A stretch of 57,047 nucleotides of DNA. It comes from SIAJ01 sp036266155. GTDB taxonomy: Bacteria; Planctomycetota; Planctomycetia; Gemmatales; Gemmataceae. Of the stretch, positions 9,687 through 18,154 are shown piece by piece. Made by a program: the position numbers and the translations under genes. The notes beneath the pieces were generated by a model. That model was given only the letters and a program-made list of their open reading frames with translations. It made no database searches and had not been told where the DNA came from. Location of the stretch: the NCBI GenBank assembly GCA_036266155.1, contig DATANR010000331.1, positions 1 through 57,047 on the forward strand, read 5' to 3'. Numbering within the stretch: the stretch's first letter is position 1; every line of letters starts with the position of its first letter.

Positions 9687-12137
9687 TCAGCGTCGCCCGT
9701 TGAGCCTCTCCACTGACTCCATCGCCTCGCGTGTCAGCGTCGCTCCCGGTGCGCCCTTGGACCAGGCAGCAAGTAATTCGCGGGCTTCCGGCGTTGCGAT
9801 GCCTTCGAGCACCTCACAAGCCCGCGTCGCACGACACTGTTCGGGCGTCGGTGCTTCCACTTTGGTCAGCAGCGCCTCGAGCCGCTGGCGCATTTCGGGC
9901 GACGCGGCCTTCAACGCATCACGCAGACCCGGCGCTACGAGTTCGCCCGCGGCGGCCAGGTCCGTCGACGCCTGTTCGCGTTGCTTGAAGTTCGCCGCGT
10001 CGAGGTCCTTGATGCGGGCGGCGAGCCAGTCGGCCGCCGGGGCTTTCGCTGCTAACAGGCGCTCTTTCAGGTAGCCGATCGCTTCGGTGGGATGTTGCCG
10101 AAGAACGCGGATCGCTTCGAATGCGACATTACTGTCAGCACTCGCAAGATGATTCCACAAAACGGCAGTTTTTTCGTCGTTCCATTTGCGCGACGGCTTG
10201 CCGATCAGGTCCCACAGCGCGACCGGGCTTGGTGATGTGCCTAGCGCTAGCGTGCGACCATCCGGGCTGAACGCGGCGGACATGACGGGCGGGTTCGGCC
10301 GCCGCGTGCGCCGCTCGCCGGTTGCGACCTCACGGATATCAACGCCGAGCCCGGACTGGTAATAGCAAGCGACTGTGCGGCCGTCCGGGCTAAACGCCAG
10401 ATCAACTCGGAAATGCAAGTCGCCCCAGCCCGACAGATGCCGGCCCGTGCGCGCATCGAATAGCTCTGTGCGCAGTTCGTGAATGTCGTTGAAGCCCATG
10501 CCCTGGAACGCAAGGTACGTGAAGAAGACGGCGACGATGCGACCATCGGGAGAAAGCTGAGCGTGCCAGGAATGCGAACGAGCTAGCATGGTCGCATCCG
10601 GATGCCGGCCGTCCCATTCGGCGATCGGCTTGGCAGACAAGAGGTCCCACTGCTTGCCATGGACTCGGTCGCCGTTGAGGGCGACGCTCATCGCGGCCGT
10701 GCCGCGTTCGTTGACGGCCATGGCGCCGACTTTCCCCTCCAGCGCCAACTGCGCAACGCGGTTGCCGGTCTCCGTGTCGTAAATACTCAGACGGTTTTCC
10801 CGTCGCACCAGCAGCCGGCCATCCGGCAGGAAATGGGCGTGTTCCGCGGACGAGGTTCGCGGCAGGACATGGCGGCGACCAGTTGCCAATTCCGTCAAGG
10901 CGAACGATTCCATTTTCAAATTGTTGGACCGGATCTCGCGGGCGAGCCATTTCTGGTCCTGCGATACGGCAAAGTTCTCGGATGCTCCAACGTCCAAGAC
11001 AGGAGTGAGCCGCGTCTGCTTGCCGGTCTTTAAGTCCCATTCGTACCAGCCGCGCGCCCAGCCAATCAGCTTCGACCCGTCGGACGCAAAGCGCAATTTA
11101 GCGGGCGCGTCCGGCGGATCGGCCGAGGCGATCTCCAGGCGCTTCCGCGTCGTCAAGTCCCATTGGGTAATTTGACCGTGATAGCCGCCAACCGCCAAAA
11201 CGTTGCCATCTGACCGCACTGCGACTTCATACCCGAAGCCCGCATCCATTGCCCGATACATGTGCCGCCCGGTCGCCGCATCAACCCAGTGCCACATGTG
11301 GTTGTTGTCATTGCCAAACCGCCCACGATAAATGACCGCCTTGCCGTCGGGCGTGAATATCAAATCTCGGGCCTGGTCGGTCTTGCACGACCACTGAATC
11401 GTCCCAGTTTCCGCATCAAACGCGACCAGATGCGGCGGCCACGGATCACGGTTCTCGGCAACCGCCGTCTTCCCGTCCGGAGAGAATTCCATCATCGAAA
11501 ACGCGCCGCCCTCAACCGCATATTCGTGCAGCACCTTCCACGATCCGGCTTCAATGATGCGGACTTGCCGATTCCGCGCCACGGCGAGCCTCTTGCCGTC
11601 CGGGAGAAAATTGGCCGTGTAGACCGGCTTGTCCCCACGATCGCTCCAAACTTCTTTGCCGTCGTGCGTGCGAAAGACGCGCAGCAGTTTGAGATCGTCG
11701 TTGGCAACGGCCAGCCACGCTCCATCCGGACTGAATCGCGCCGAAATGCCATACCCGCCCATCGTGTCTTTCGGCGCGAGCTGCGTGGTCGAGAGTTGCT
11801 TGCCCGCAACCGGGTCGAGCTGGCGAAAGGTCACTTCCTTTGAGTCGAGCCAACTGACCCAATAAACGACCTTGCCGTCGGCAGCAAAGCAGAGCGCGAC
11901 GTGATGATGTTTCGGGCCGCCGGGAATGGTCCGCAGTAATCGGCCATCCGCAGCATCCCAGATGTGAACTCGTTCCTCGTCAACGGTCGCGAGTTGCTTG
12001 CCATCCGGCGAATACGCAATCGACTCGACGCGCTCCGCTTGCCGAAACCGATCGGAACCAAGACGTACCAACGGCTCCGGATCAGCTGCCGGACTCAACG
12101 ACGCCATCACCGCGAGCAGCAGAAGCGTTGGTCGCAT
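9687..12137 (-). CDS. Secreted WD40 beta-propeller protein
   Basis: An 816-residue protein with a short hydrophobic N-terminal signal (MRPTLLLLAVMASLSPA). WD40 blades run through most of its length, visible as recurring FSPDG(K/R) and xVxIWD phrases, for example IAYSPDGKQLATV, FSPDGAWLAVA and FSPDGRTVACY. About 12-14 blades are likely, which would make two propellers. The last 200 residues are helical (HLASADSNVAFEAIRVLRQ, RIKDLDAANFKQREQ), an extension common on planctomycetal WD40 proteins. A truncated relative of this C-terminal architecture lies at 27375-27887. It probably works as an exported scaffold; partners are unknown. Confidence 0.85.
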   Translation of the reverse strand: MRPTLLLLAVMASLSPAADPEPLVRLGSDRFRQAERVESIAYSPDGKQLATVDEERVHIWDAADGRLLRTIPGGPKHHHVALCFAADGKVVYWVSWLDSKEVTFRQLDPVAGKQLSTTQLAPKDTMGGYGISARFSPDGAWLAVANDDLKLLRVFRTHDGKEVWSDRGDKPVYTANFLPDGKRLAVARNRQVRIIEAGSWKVLHEYAVEGGAFSMMEFSPDGKTAVAENRDPWPPHLVAFDAETGTIQWSCKTDQARDLIFTPDGKAVIYRGRFGNDNNHMWHWVDAATGRHMYRAMDAGFGYEVAVRSDGNVLAVGGYHGQITQWDLTTRKRLEIASADPPDAPAKLRFASDGSKLIGWARGWYEWDLKTGKQTRLTPVLDVGASENFAVSQDQKWLAREIRSNNLKMESFALTELATGRRHVLPRTSSAEHAHFLPDGRLLVRRENRLSIYDTETGNRVAQLALEGKVGAMAVNERGTAAMSVALNGDRVHGKQWDLLSAKPIAEWDGRHPDATMLARSHSWHAQLSPDGRIVAVFFTYLAFQGMGFNDIHELRTELFDARTGRHLSGWGDLHFRVDLAFSPDGRTVACYYQSGLGVDIREVATGERRTRRPNPPVMSAAFSPDGRTLALGTSPSPVALWDLIGKPSRKWNDEKTAVLWNHLASADSNVAFEAIRVLRQHPTEAIGYLKERLLAAKAPAADWLAARIKDLDAANFKQREQASTDLAAAGELVAPGLRDALKAASPEMRQRLEALLTKVEAPTPEQCRATRACEVLEGIATPEARELLAAWSKGAPGATLTREAMESVERLNGRR

Positions 12138-12467
12138 CAGCCTACTGTCTCACGGCGACAGAACCGAGTCAAGGGTGCCGCGATTTGTCGGATTCATTGC
12201 ATTTCATTGTCATTCAAGCGCACATTTGTCCGAAAAAAAGTGTTGATTCCAGCAAAGTGGAATTCCTCTGGACCAGGGGTGGGGCGCTCGGCCAGAGGAA
12301 TCTTGTCAAGGGGCGGCCGCATCGTAAACGCGTCCAACCAGTGGCGCTGAGCGATGCGTGTTCGAATTTCTCCCGCATTTCGCGACCGTTGCGGTGACGG
12401 GCCGACGAAGGGGTTGCTTCGCCACCGCGTCGCCCGTTCAATACCTTCTTACCCCCGCGGAGCGCTC
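12138..12467. other. Divergent intergenic region upstream of hpt
   Basis: About 330 bases between the WD40 gene and hpt. It holds a 10-bp perfect inverted repeat, ATTCCTCTGG at 12262-12271 and CCAGAGGAAT at 12292-12301, with a 20-nt loop. This could form a hairpin in a leader RNA of hpt. No convincing protein gene or canonical promoter was seen. Confidence 0.45.
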
Positions 12468-12983
12468 ATGCGTGTCCTCATCTCCGAAGACGAGATTCGC
12501 AAGCGCGTCGACGTCGTCGCCGGGCAAATCGCCAAAGCCTACGCCGGTCAGCCGCTCACGATCGTCGGCGTGCTCACCGGTTGTCTGGTCTTTCTTGCCG
12601 ACCTGATCCGCCGGCTCGATCTGCCGCTGAAGATTGCTCTGGTTCAGGCTTCCAGCTATCGCGGCAAATCGACCACCGCAGGCGACCTGCACGTGCAGGA
12701 CGAATTGCTCCCAGACCTCAAGGGCCGGCACATTCTGCTGATTGACGACATCCTCGACACCGGCAAAACACTCAAGCACCTCGTCGAGCACCTGAAGAGC
12801 CTCGGCATCGCGTCGTTGCGAACCGCCGTGCTCCTGCGGAAAGAAGGCCGGCAGGAACTGCACGTCGAGCCGGACTTTGTCGGCTTCACGATTCCCAATG
12901 AATTCGTGATCGGTTACGGGCTCGATTACGACGACGAGTACCGCAACTTGCCCTTCATCGGCGTCCTCGACGGGCCGGGCTGA
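12468..12983 (+). CDS. hpt: Hypoxanthine phosphoribosyltransferase
   Basis: Salvages hypoxanthine and guanine by transfer onto PRPP, forming IMP and GMP in the cytoplasm. The 171-residue protein has the family length and the PRPP-binding motif ILLIDDILDTGKTL (about 89-102, paired acids D93-D94). It also has the LTGCLVFLADLIRRL segment and the C-terminal DFVGFTIPNEFVIGYGLDYDDEYR signature typical of bacterial HPRT. The start at 12468 is preceded by GGAG and matches the family N-terminus; the longer frame is not credible. The glycosyltransferase gene starts 5 bp downstream, so the two are likely co-transcribed. Confidence 0.95.
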   Translation: MRVLISEDEIRKRVDVVAGQIAKAYAGQPLTIVGVLTGCLVFLADLIRRLDLPLKIALVQASSYRGKSTTAGDLHVQDELLPDLKGRHILLIDDILDTGKTLKHLVEHLKSLGIASLRTAVLLRKEGRQELHVEPDFVGFTIPNEFVIGYGLDYDDEYRNLPFIGVLDGPG

Positions 12984-12988
12984 TCCCG

Positions 12989-14092
12989 ATGCCGCACGTT
13001 CACTATGTCTTGCCGAACCTGGGCTATGCCGCGGCCGCGAAGCAAGTGTCGCTCGTCGCGCCGGCGCTCGTTCGGCCAGGCTGGTCGGCCGAGGTGTCGT
13101 CGCTTGCCGGCGACGGGCCCTTCGTCCATCCGCTGCGAACTGCTAACGTGCCGGTGGTTACCTCTCGAACGCGCGACGTACGCAATTGGGTTCGGCTCCG
13201 GCATGGCATTCCGAAGTTGGGTCAGGGGCTCGTCCATGCGTTCGGAATGACGGTGCTTCGACGACTCTGGCTGGCCACGCTCGGCCAACGTCGCCCGCCG
13301 GTGGTGCTGTCGCTGACGGGCCGGGAAGTGTTGAGTCGATGGGATCGCCGTTGCCTGAGCATTGTGTCATGCGTGCTAGTTCCTCACCAACAAGCGGCCG
13401 GCGCGCTGATCGCACAGTTAATTCCAGCGGAGCGCATTCGCGTCGTGCCTCCGGCCGTCACTAGTAGGTCAGGTTTCCAACCTGACCAGCTATCGGGTCA
13501 GGTTGGAAACCTGACCTACCCGGCGGGTGCTCCACTGATCGTCACCGCGGGCATGATGCCTGACCGGCATCGACTGTTGCAAGCCGTCTGGGCGTTCGAG
13601 TTTCTCCGCTATCCGCACGCGGACGCGCACCTGGTCGTGGTCGGCGACGGGCCGGGGCGTGCGCGGCTCGAAGCCAATGCGCTTGGTCTGGCGCCGGAGG
13701 GCTCGCGCATTCACTTTGTCGGGGCACGTTCCGATCTCTCGGCAACTCTCGGCTTGGCTGACGTGGTCGCGGTTCTGCAACCGTGGGGCGGTGTCAACGT
13801 CGCGCTCGAAGCGATGGCGGCCGGCCGGGCGGTCATTGCCGCCTGGACGCCGGACCTCGCGGCCATCGTCGGCGACCGCGAAACCGGACTGCTCGTCGAG
13901 CCCAACGATGCCGTCGCAGCCGCGAAAGCAATACGCAAACTACTCCTTGATCCAGCGGAACGTCGTCGTCTCGGCGACGCCGCCCGCGCTCATGTCAACG
14001 AGCATCACGGAATTGAAAAGGTCGTCGGCGTGCTGGAGGCGGTCTACGGCGAGGCTTTCACATCCACGCGTTCGGAGTTGTGGGCCAAGTGA
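12989..14092 (+). CDS. GT4-type glycosyltransferase carrying an in-frame palindromic insertion
   Basis: A 367-residue GT-B glycosyltransferase. The C-terminal half has the GT4 donor-site pattern: LVVVGDGPGRARLE, IHFVGARSDL, and the E-x7-E region VALEAMAAGRAVIA followed by GLLVEPND. The N-terminal half (LPNLGYAAAAKQVSLVAPAL) is the acceptor domain. At about residues 159-177 the reading frame passes through a 56-bp perfect palindrome (13464-13519) that adds the linker RSGFQPDQLSGQVGNLTY between the two domains. The linker is not expected in the family and probably sits in a tolerant surface loop. The substrate is unknown; an envelope or exopolysaccharide role is possible. Confidence 0.85.
   Translation: MPHVHYVLPNLGYAAAAKQVSLVAPALVRPGWSAEVSSLAGDGPFVHPLRTANVPVVTSRTRDVRNWVRLRHGIPKLGQGLVHAFGMTVLRRLWLATLGQRRPPVVLSLTGREVLSRWDRRCLSIVSCVLVPHQQAAGALIAQLIPAERIRVVPPAVTSRSGFQPDQLSGQVGNLTYPAGAPLIVTAGMMPDRHRLLQAVWAFEFLRYPHADAHLVVVGDGPGRARLEANALGLAPEGSRIHFVGARSDLSATLGLADVVAVLQPWGGVNVALEAMAAGRAVIAAWTPDLAAIVGDRETGLLVEPNDAVAAAKAIRKLLLDPAERRRLGDAARAHVNEHHGIEKVVGVLEAVYGEAFTSTRSELWAK
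13464..13519. repeat. Palindromic element inside a coding sequence
   Basis: Two 24-nt arms (13464-13487 and 13496-13519) are perfectly complementary and separated by 8 nt. Each arm is itself palindromic (GGTCAGGTT-tcc-AACCTGACC), so a double hairpin can form. The element is translated in frame within the glycosyltransferase, where it encodes the linker between the two GT-B domains. Such insertions resemble, in concept, the Rickettsia palindromic elements found inside genes. Confidence 0.9.
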
Positions 14093-14203
14093 ATTGTTGG
14101 CTCGGAACAATTTGAGTAGGCAATCGGCTCGGCGCTGTGGTCCGACGGACCACGAAGATGCAATAATGTTTGGTACCACTTCCTCTCAACTCGGTGTTCT
14201 CCC

Positions 14204-14494
14204 ATGTCCTGTCGCCATATCGACGACGTCACGCCGCTGCCGCCACGCACGCCCGACGGGTGCGAGGAGTGCCTGAAGACCGGCATGGAGTGGCTGCATC
14301 TGCGCCTATGCCTGACGTGCGGCCACGTCGGCTGTTGCGATAGTTCGCCCGGCCGGCATGCGACCAAACACTTTCGGCAGACGAACCATCCGATCGTCGC
14401 GTCGTTCGAGCCGGGCGAGCGCTGGGCGTGGTGCTTTATCGATGAAGAAGACATGCAGGCGCCAACGGCCGCCGAGCCGTTCTTGAACGATTGA
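14204..14494 (+). CDS. UBP-type zinc-finger protein
   Basis: A 96-residue protein that is essentially one UBP-type zinc finger (the ubiquitin-binding ZnF of eukaryotic deubiquitinases). The Cys/His ligands are evident in CEECLKTG, LRLCLTCGHVGCCD, RHATKHFRQTNHPIV and the closing WAWCFIDE. Bacterial stand-alone copies often neighbour the flavoprotein type encoded 25 bp downstream here, so the pair probably acts together. The bacterial partner bound by the finger is not known to me; ubiquitin itself is not expected. The start at 14204 gives the usual short N-terminus with its first CxH (CRH) at residues 3-5. Confidence 0.88.
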   Translation: MSCRHIDDVTPLPPRTPDGCEECLKTGMEWLHLRLCLTCGHVGCCDSSPGRHATKHFRQTNHPIVASFEPGERWAWCFIDEEDMQAPTAAEPFLND

Positions 14495-14518
14495 TTTTCA
14501 TCCAAATGAGGATTGTTG

Positions 14519-16168
14519 ATGGCCGCGCACGATCTGAATTCGATTGCCTTCCCAACGCTCGAGCCGGAACGGCTTGCCAGTTTGGACGGATGCAAGTTTA
14601 CGGAGCGCCGGACCTACCGCGATGGCGAGTCGCTGTTCAAGGCCGGCGACAGCGACGGTAATTTTTTCGTCGTCAAATCGGGAGCAATCGAGATCATCGA
14701 CGACACGGGCGACGCTCCGAAGCAGATTGTAGTTCACGGGCCGGGACAATTTGCCGGCGACGTTTCACAGATCACGGGCCGGCCGGCCGTCGTCAGCGGT
14801 GTCGCACGCGGCGACACCGACGTCTATGCCGTTTCGCAGCGGGCACTGCGGGAAATCCTCAATAGCCATCCGGACCTCGCGGACATCATCTTTCAAGCCT
14901 TCATCGCCCGTCGACAACTGCTGCGTGAGTCCAAGGACTTTGTCGGTCTTCGAGTGATTGGCCCGCGGTCGTCGCCGGACACGTTTCGTGTGCGCGATTT
15001 CCTGGCCAAGAACAACACCATGTTCACCTGGCTCGATCTGGAAGCCGACCCGCACGTCGCGGAATTCATGGGCCAGGTCGGCGTCACCGCGACGGACACG
15101 CCCGTCGTCGCCTGTGCGACCAAGCTGGTATTGCGGAACCCGTCGAATCGCGAACTCGCCAATGCGCTTGGTCTTCGGAGGAAGCTCGAAAATAAGCGCT
15201 ACGACCTCGTCGTCGTGGGCGGAGGACCGGCGGGGCTGGCCGCGGCTGTTTATGGCGCGAGCGAGGGCCTTTGCACGGTCGTCGTGGAACGCGTCGCGCC
15301 CGGCGGCCAAGCTGGTCGCAGCATGCGCATCGAGAACTATCTCGGCTTCCCGACCGGGATCACCGGCAGCGAACTGGCGGATCGAGCCGTCCTGCAAGCG
15401 AGCAAGTTCGGCGCGCAACTCCCGATCGCCACCGAAGCGGTGCGGCTTTCGTTTGGCTCGTCTAGTCCCGTCCTGCACATCGACGATGACGAGACGATTG
15501 AGGCCAAGTGCGTGCTGATTGCCACAGGCGCCGAGTACCGCCTACTCGGCATTGAAGGATGTGAGCGTTTTGAAGGCCGCGGCGTCTACTACGCCGCCAC
15601 GCCGATCGAGGCCCAGATGTGTAAAGACGCCGACGTCGTGGTCGTCGGCGGCGGCAACTCGGCGGGACAGGCGGCCGTGTTCCTTTCGAAACAAGCCCGC
15701 AAGGTGTACCTCGTCATCCGCGGCAACGACCTGACCAAGAGCATGTCCCAGTATCTGGCGACACGTGTGCAGAACACGGAGGAGATCGAGATCCTGTGCA
15801 ATTCGGAGGTGCAACGGCTGGACGGCGACGGCAACCTGGGACAAGTCGAGCTGATCAACAAGAAGACCGGCAACGTGCGAACGTTTCAGTGCCCAGCCCT
15901 CTTCAGCTTTATCGGCGCCGTGCCGCGGACCGATTGGTTGCCGCCGGAGATCGAACGCGACGACAAGCGGTTCGTGCTGACCGGCCCGGCCGCGGCGAAG
16001 TCGGGACGCTGGTCCGGCAAGCGCACACCGTTCTTCCTGGAGACGACCTACCCCGGCGTCTTCGCTGCCGGCGATGTGCGCTCGGGGTCAGTCAAGCGCG
16101 TCGCTTCAGCGGTGGGCGAAGGCTCGATGGCCGTGCAGTTTGTGCATGAGCATTTGAAGGACATGTGA
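14519..16168 (+). CDS. Cyclic-nucleotide-binding, thioredoxin-reductase-like FAD/NAD(P) oxidoreductase without CxxC
   Basis: A 549-residue three-part protein. Residues 10-135 form a cyclic-nucleotide-binding domain (FKAGDSDGNFFVVKSG). Residues 145-215 form a thioredoxin/glutaredoxin-like domain without CxxC. Residues 228-549 are a thioredoxin-reductase-like flavoprotein with FAD motif GGGPAG (234-239), NAD(P) motif GGGNSAG (377-383) and the C-terminal GVFAAGDVR. Where true reductases have CATC, this protein has YYAATPIEAQMC (357-368), so it cannot use the usual dithiol. The ATG at 14519 has GAGG eight bases upstream; two TTG codons just before it are less likely. Ligand-gated redox activity with the adjacent zinc finger is inferred. 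Confidence 0.88.
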   Translation: MAAHDLNSIAFPTLEPERLASLDGCKFTERRTYRDGESLFKAGDSDGNFFVVKSGAIEIIDDTGDAPKQIVVHGPGQFAGDVSQITGRPAVVSGVARGDTDVYAVSQRALREILNSHPDLADIIFQAFIARRQLLRESKDFVGLRVIGPRSSPDTFRVRDFLAKNNTMFTWLDLEADPHVAEFMGQVGVTATDTPVVACATKLVLRNPSNRELANALGLRRKLENKRYDLVVVGGGPAGLAAAVYGASEGLCTVVVERVAPGGQAGRSMRIENYLGFPTGITGSELADRAVLQASKFGAQLPIATEAVRLSFGSSSPVLHIDDDETIEAKCVLIATGAEYRLLGIEGCERFEGRGVYYAATPIEAQMCKDADVVVVGGGNSAGQAAVFLSKQARKVYLVIRGNDLTKSMSQYLATRVQNTEEIEILCNSEVQRLDGDGNLGQVELINKKTGNVRTFQCPALFSFIGAVPRTDWLPPEIERDDKRFVLTGPAAAKSGRWSGKRTPFFLETTYPGVFAAGDVRSGSVKRVASAVGEGSMAVQFVHEHLKDM

Positions 16169-16171
16169 TTG

Positions 16172-16236
16172 GGCGAGCCGGGAGCGAGAGCGACCGGTGT
16201 GCGTCGATCACCGGTCGCTCTCGCTCCCGGCTCGCC
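16172..16236. repeat. Perfect 28-bp-stem palindrome between convergent genes
   Basis: Arms 16172-16199 and 16209-16236 are perfectly complementary with a 9-nt loop. The core is GAGCCGGGAGCGAGAGCGAC. It lies 3 bp after the flavoprotein stop. The convergent minus-strand gene runs into it: its last eight codons (RAGSESDR) lie in the right arm, and its stop codon (16208-16210) straddles the loop edge. It could terminate transcription from both sides. Confidence 0.88.
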
Positions 16237-16939
16237 TGATGGCCCCGCGACTCAACAGTCGGAACACATCGCTCGGAATCGCTTCCGTCGTGTTGGCTGT
16301 CAGCACCAACAACTCATCCGGCCCGACTCGCGCGGCCTCGCGGAGTGCATTCTCCGGCCAGTCCGGTTCGGCACGAAAGCCGAGGGGGATCAATACATGG
16401 AGGCCCCAGAATCGCTCCGCGCCCGCCAGAGCCGGTAGCTTGTTGCCGAGCAACCAACAGACATTGCCGTTGCGGGCCGCTTTCATGTTGGTGATGTCGG
16501 CCGATAGCGCGCCGTCCGCCCACGCTTGGAGAGTTGCCAGGGAACAACGCATCGCCGTCGTTGCTCGTGGCGCATCAGATCGAACCAGTTGCAACGGCAC
16601 GCGGCCGAGTTCGTGATACGAGAGTTTTATGCCAGTGAATGGCGCCGGCACGACAGCGTGGTCGAGGTGCACCGCGTCACCGAATTGCGGCAAGTCGAAG
16701 GCAGGCAACCGCTCGCCGGGCCGATGCCAGCGACCGTCGCGCGGTTCGAACAACTCTGCGTCGGGAATTGAAAGGACCGTTGCGATCAAATCAGGTCGTT
16801 GGCTCTCCCATGTCACCCAGGCCGGATCGCCGGGCAACACGCTGATGCCGCCGGTTGCTCGTAACGACGCCAACAACGCGAGCCCGCTGGCCGGCACCAG
16901 CGCGGCCCGACACGCGTCGAGTGGATGGCGGGTGTTCAT
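16208..16939 (-). CDS. Third gene of MoxR operon, putative bpX-type companion
   Basis: A 243-residue protein of unclear family, starting by ATGA overlap with the MoxR ATPase gene, so the two are translationally coupled. It contains WVTWESQRPDLIATVLSIPD, WHRPGERLPAFDLP and NGNVCWLLGNKLPALAG. The setting fits the accessory proteins described in MoxR-vWA-beta-propeller ternary systems (bpX families), but I cannot assign it from motifs. The final residues RAGSESDR and the stop are encoded by a palindromic element, so the native C-terminus may have been replaced. No vWA domain is visible. Confidence 0.55.
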   Translation of the reverse strand: MNTRHPLDACRAALVPASGLALLASLRATGGISVLPGDPAWVTWESQRPDLIATVLSIPDAELFEPRDGRWHRPGERLPAFDLPQFGDAVHLDHAVVPAPFTGIKLSYHELGRVPLQLVRSDAPRATTAMRCSLATLQAWADGALSADITNMKAARNGNVCWLLGNKLPALAGAERFWGLHVLIPLGFRAEPDWPENALREAARVGPDELLVLTANTTEAIPSDVFRLLSRGAIRRAGSESDR

Positions 16940-18081
16940 ATGCCGATGCGGTGAAGAAGGGCGGCGGCCTTTTCTGTCAGATGTCGACGCGCGGCCTCGT
17001 CAGCCACCCACGCGGCCCGATCCGCGACGCGAGCGATTTGTTCGCGGAGCCGGGCCAACTCGGCGAGCGACGTCTTGTCTTTCAGGCGCGATTCCGCGTC
17101 GGCCAGCTCGCGGGCGAGTTGTTCGCCATCGACACGCTCCGGCGTGACGGCAAGCGGATGGGCTCGCTCGGCCGGCTGTTGTCGGAGGAGCGCTTCGACC
17201 AGCGAAGTCAGAGGCGCGACCTGTTCCTCGCGATCCCACACGTAACGCAGCACCCACAGGTCGGAGCCGTTGGCGGCTGAGCGCCCGCTGAGCACCGCCG
17301 ACGCGGCGACCAGCTTGAGCACTTTGACAGCCCGTCTATCGGAGAACGCAATGCCGAGGTCGCGGACCTTGAATGCGGCGTCGGCATACAGTTCGTGGAC
17401 GGGCGCGAGGTCGACGTCCATCACACGGCGCGCGAGTGTACGCAAATCATCGGCACTGAATTCCAGCCGATGCTCTGCGTTTCGCGCTGGCTCATCTCGT
17501 TCGAGCGCCCAGCCAGCATCGAGCAAGGCCACCATGCAATCGCGCGGCAACGGCTCGACGCGGCAACGCAACAGGAACCGATCGAACAAGGCCGCTAACG
17601 CCTCGTCTTCCGGTAAATGGTTCGACGCCGAGAACAGCGACAGAAGCGGCAACCGCACGACCTCGCGGCCGCGGCGATAGAGGCGTTCGTTCAAGACAGT
17701 CAGCAGATTGTTGAGGATGGCGCTGTTGGCGTTGAACAACTCGTCGAGAAAGACGAACTCCGCTTCCGGAAGCATCCCCGAAGTGACCGTGGCGACCGTA
17801 CCCTCGCGCAGCTTCACAAGGTCGATCGGGCCGAAAACCTCATTCGGCTCCGAGAAACGCGTGAGCAGGTATTCGAAATAACGCCCTTCGACGGCATTGG
17901 CGAACGACCGGATGAGTGCCGACTTGGCCGTTCCCGGCGGGCCGAAGAGGAAGAGATGCTCGCCCGCGACGACGGCGAGGGCGATGAGGTCGATTACCTC
18001 CTCGCGGCCGACGAATTGCTTCTTCAAACGATCCGTGACGGCCGTCCGCAAGCGCTGAGGGATGTCGTCGGTCAAATGCAA
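16936..18081 (-). CDS. MoxR-family AAA+ ATPase
   Basis: A 381-residue MoxR-type AAA+ ATPase. Walker A is GPPGTAKS (47-54), Walker B is EFVFLDE (about 108-114) followed by FNANSAILNNLLTVLNE, and sensor 1 falls at LFSASN. This matches the MoxR/RavA group that pairs with vWA proteins as chaperone-like machines. The start at 18081 has GGGAG close upstream, next to a palindromic element that separates it from the first gene. It is the middle gene of a three-gene minus-strand operon. In relatives the ATPase would act on a vWA partner. None is encoded in this window, so the partner is elsewhere or lost. Confidence 0.85.
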   Translation of the reverse strand: MHLTDDIPQRLRTAVTDRLKKQFVGREEVIDLIALAVVAGEHLFLFGPPGTAKSALIRSFANAVEGRYFEYLLTRFSEPNEVFGPIDLVKLREGTVATVTSGMLPEAEFVFLDELFNANSAILNNLLTVLNERLYRRGREVVRLPLLSLFSASNHLPEDEALAALFDRFLLRCRVEPLPRDCMVALLDAGWALERDEPARNAEHRLEFSADDLRTLARRVMDVDLAPVHELYADAAFKVRDLGIAFSDRRAVKVLKLVAASAVLSGRSAANGSDLWVLRYVWDREEQVAPLTSLVEALLRQQPAERAHPLAVTPERVDGEQLARELADAESRLKDKTSLAELARLREQIARVADRAAWVADEAARRHLTEKAAALLHRIGI

Positions 18082-18087
18082 CTCCCA

Positions 18088-18154
18088 GGCGAGCGGAGCG
18101 GCGTGAGCCGCCCGATAGCGACGGCATCGGGCGGCTTACGCCGCCCCACTCGCC
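18088..18154. repeat. Palindromic element, copy 2
   Basis: Arms 18088-18116 and 18126-18154 (29 nt each, 3 mismatches, 9-nt loop) share the GGCGAGCGGAGCGGCGT core with the copy at 30026-30094. It lies inside the MoxR operon, between the first and second genes. The upstream gene ends inside it: its last codons, ASGAA, and the stop codon (18136-18138) are in the right arm. Confidence 0.88.
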
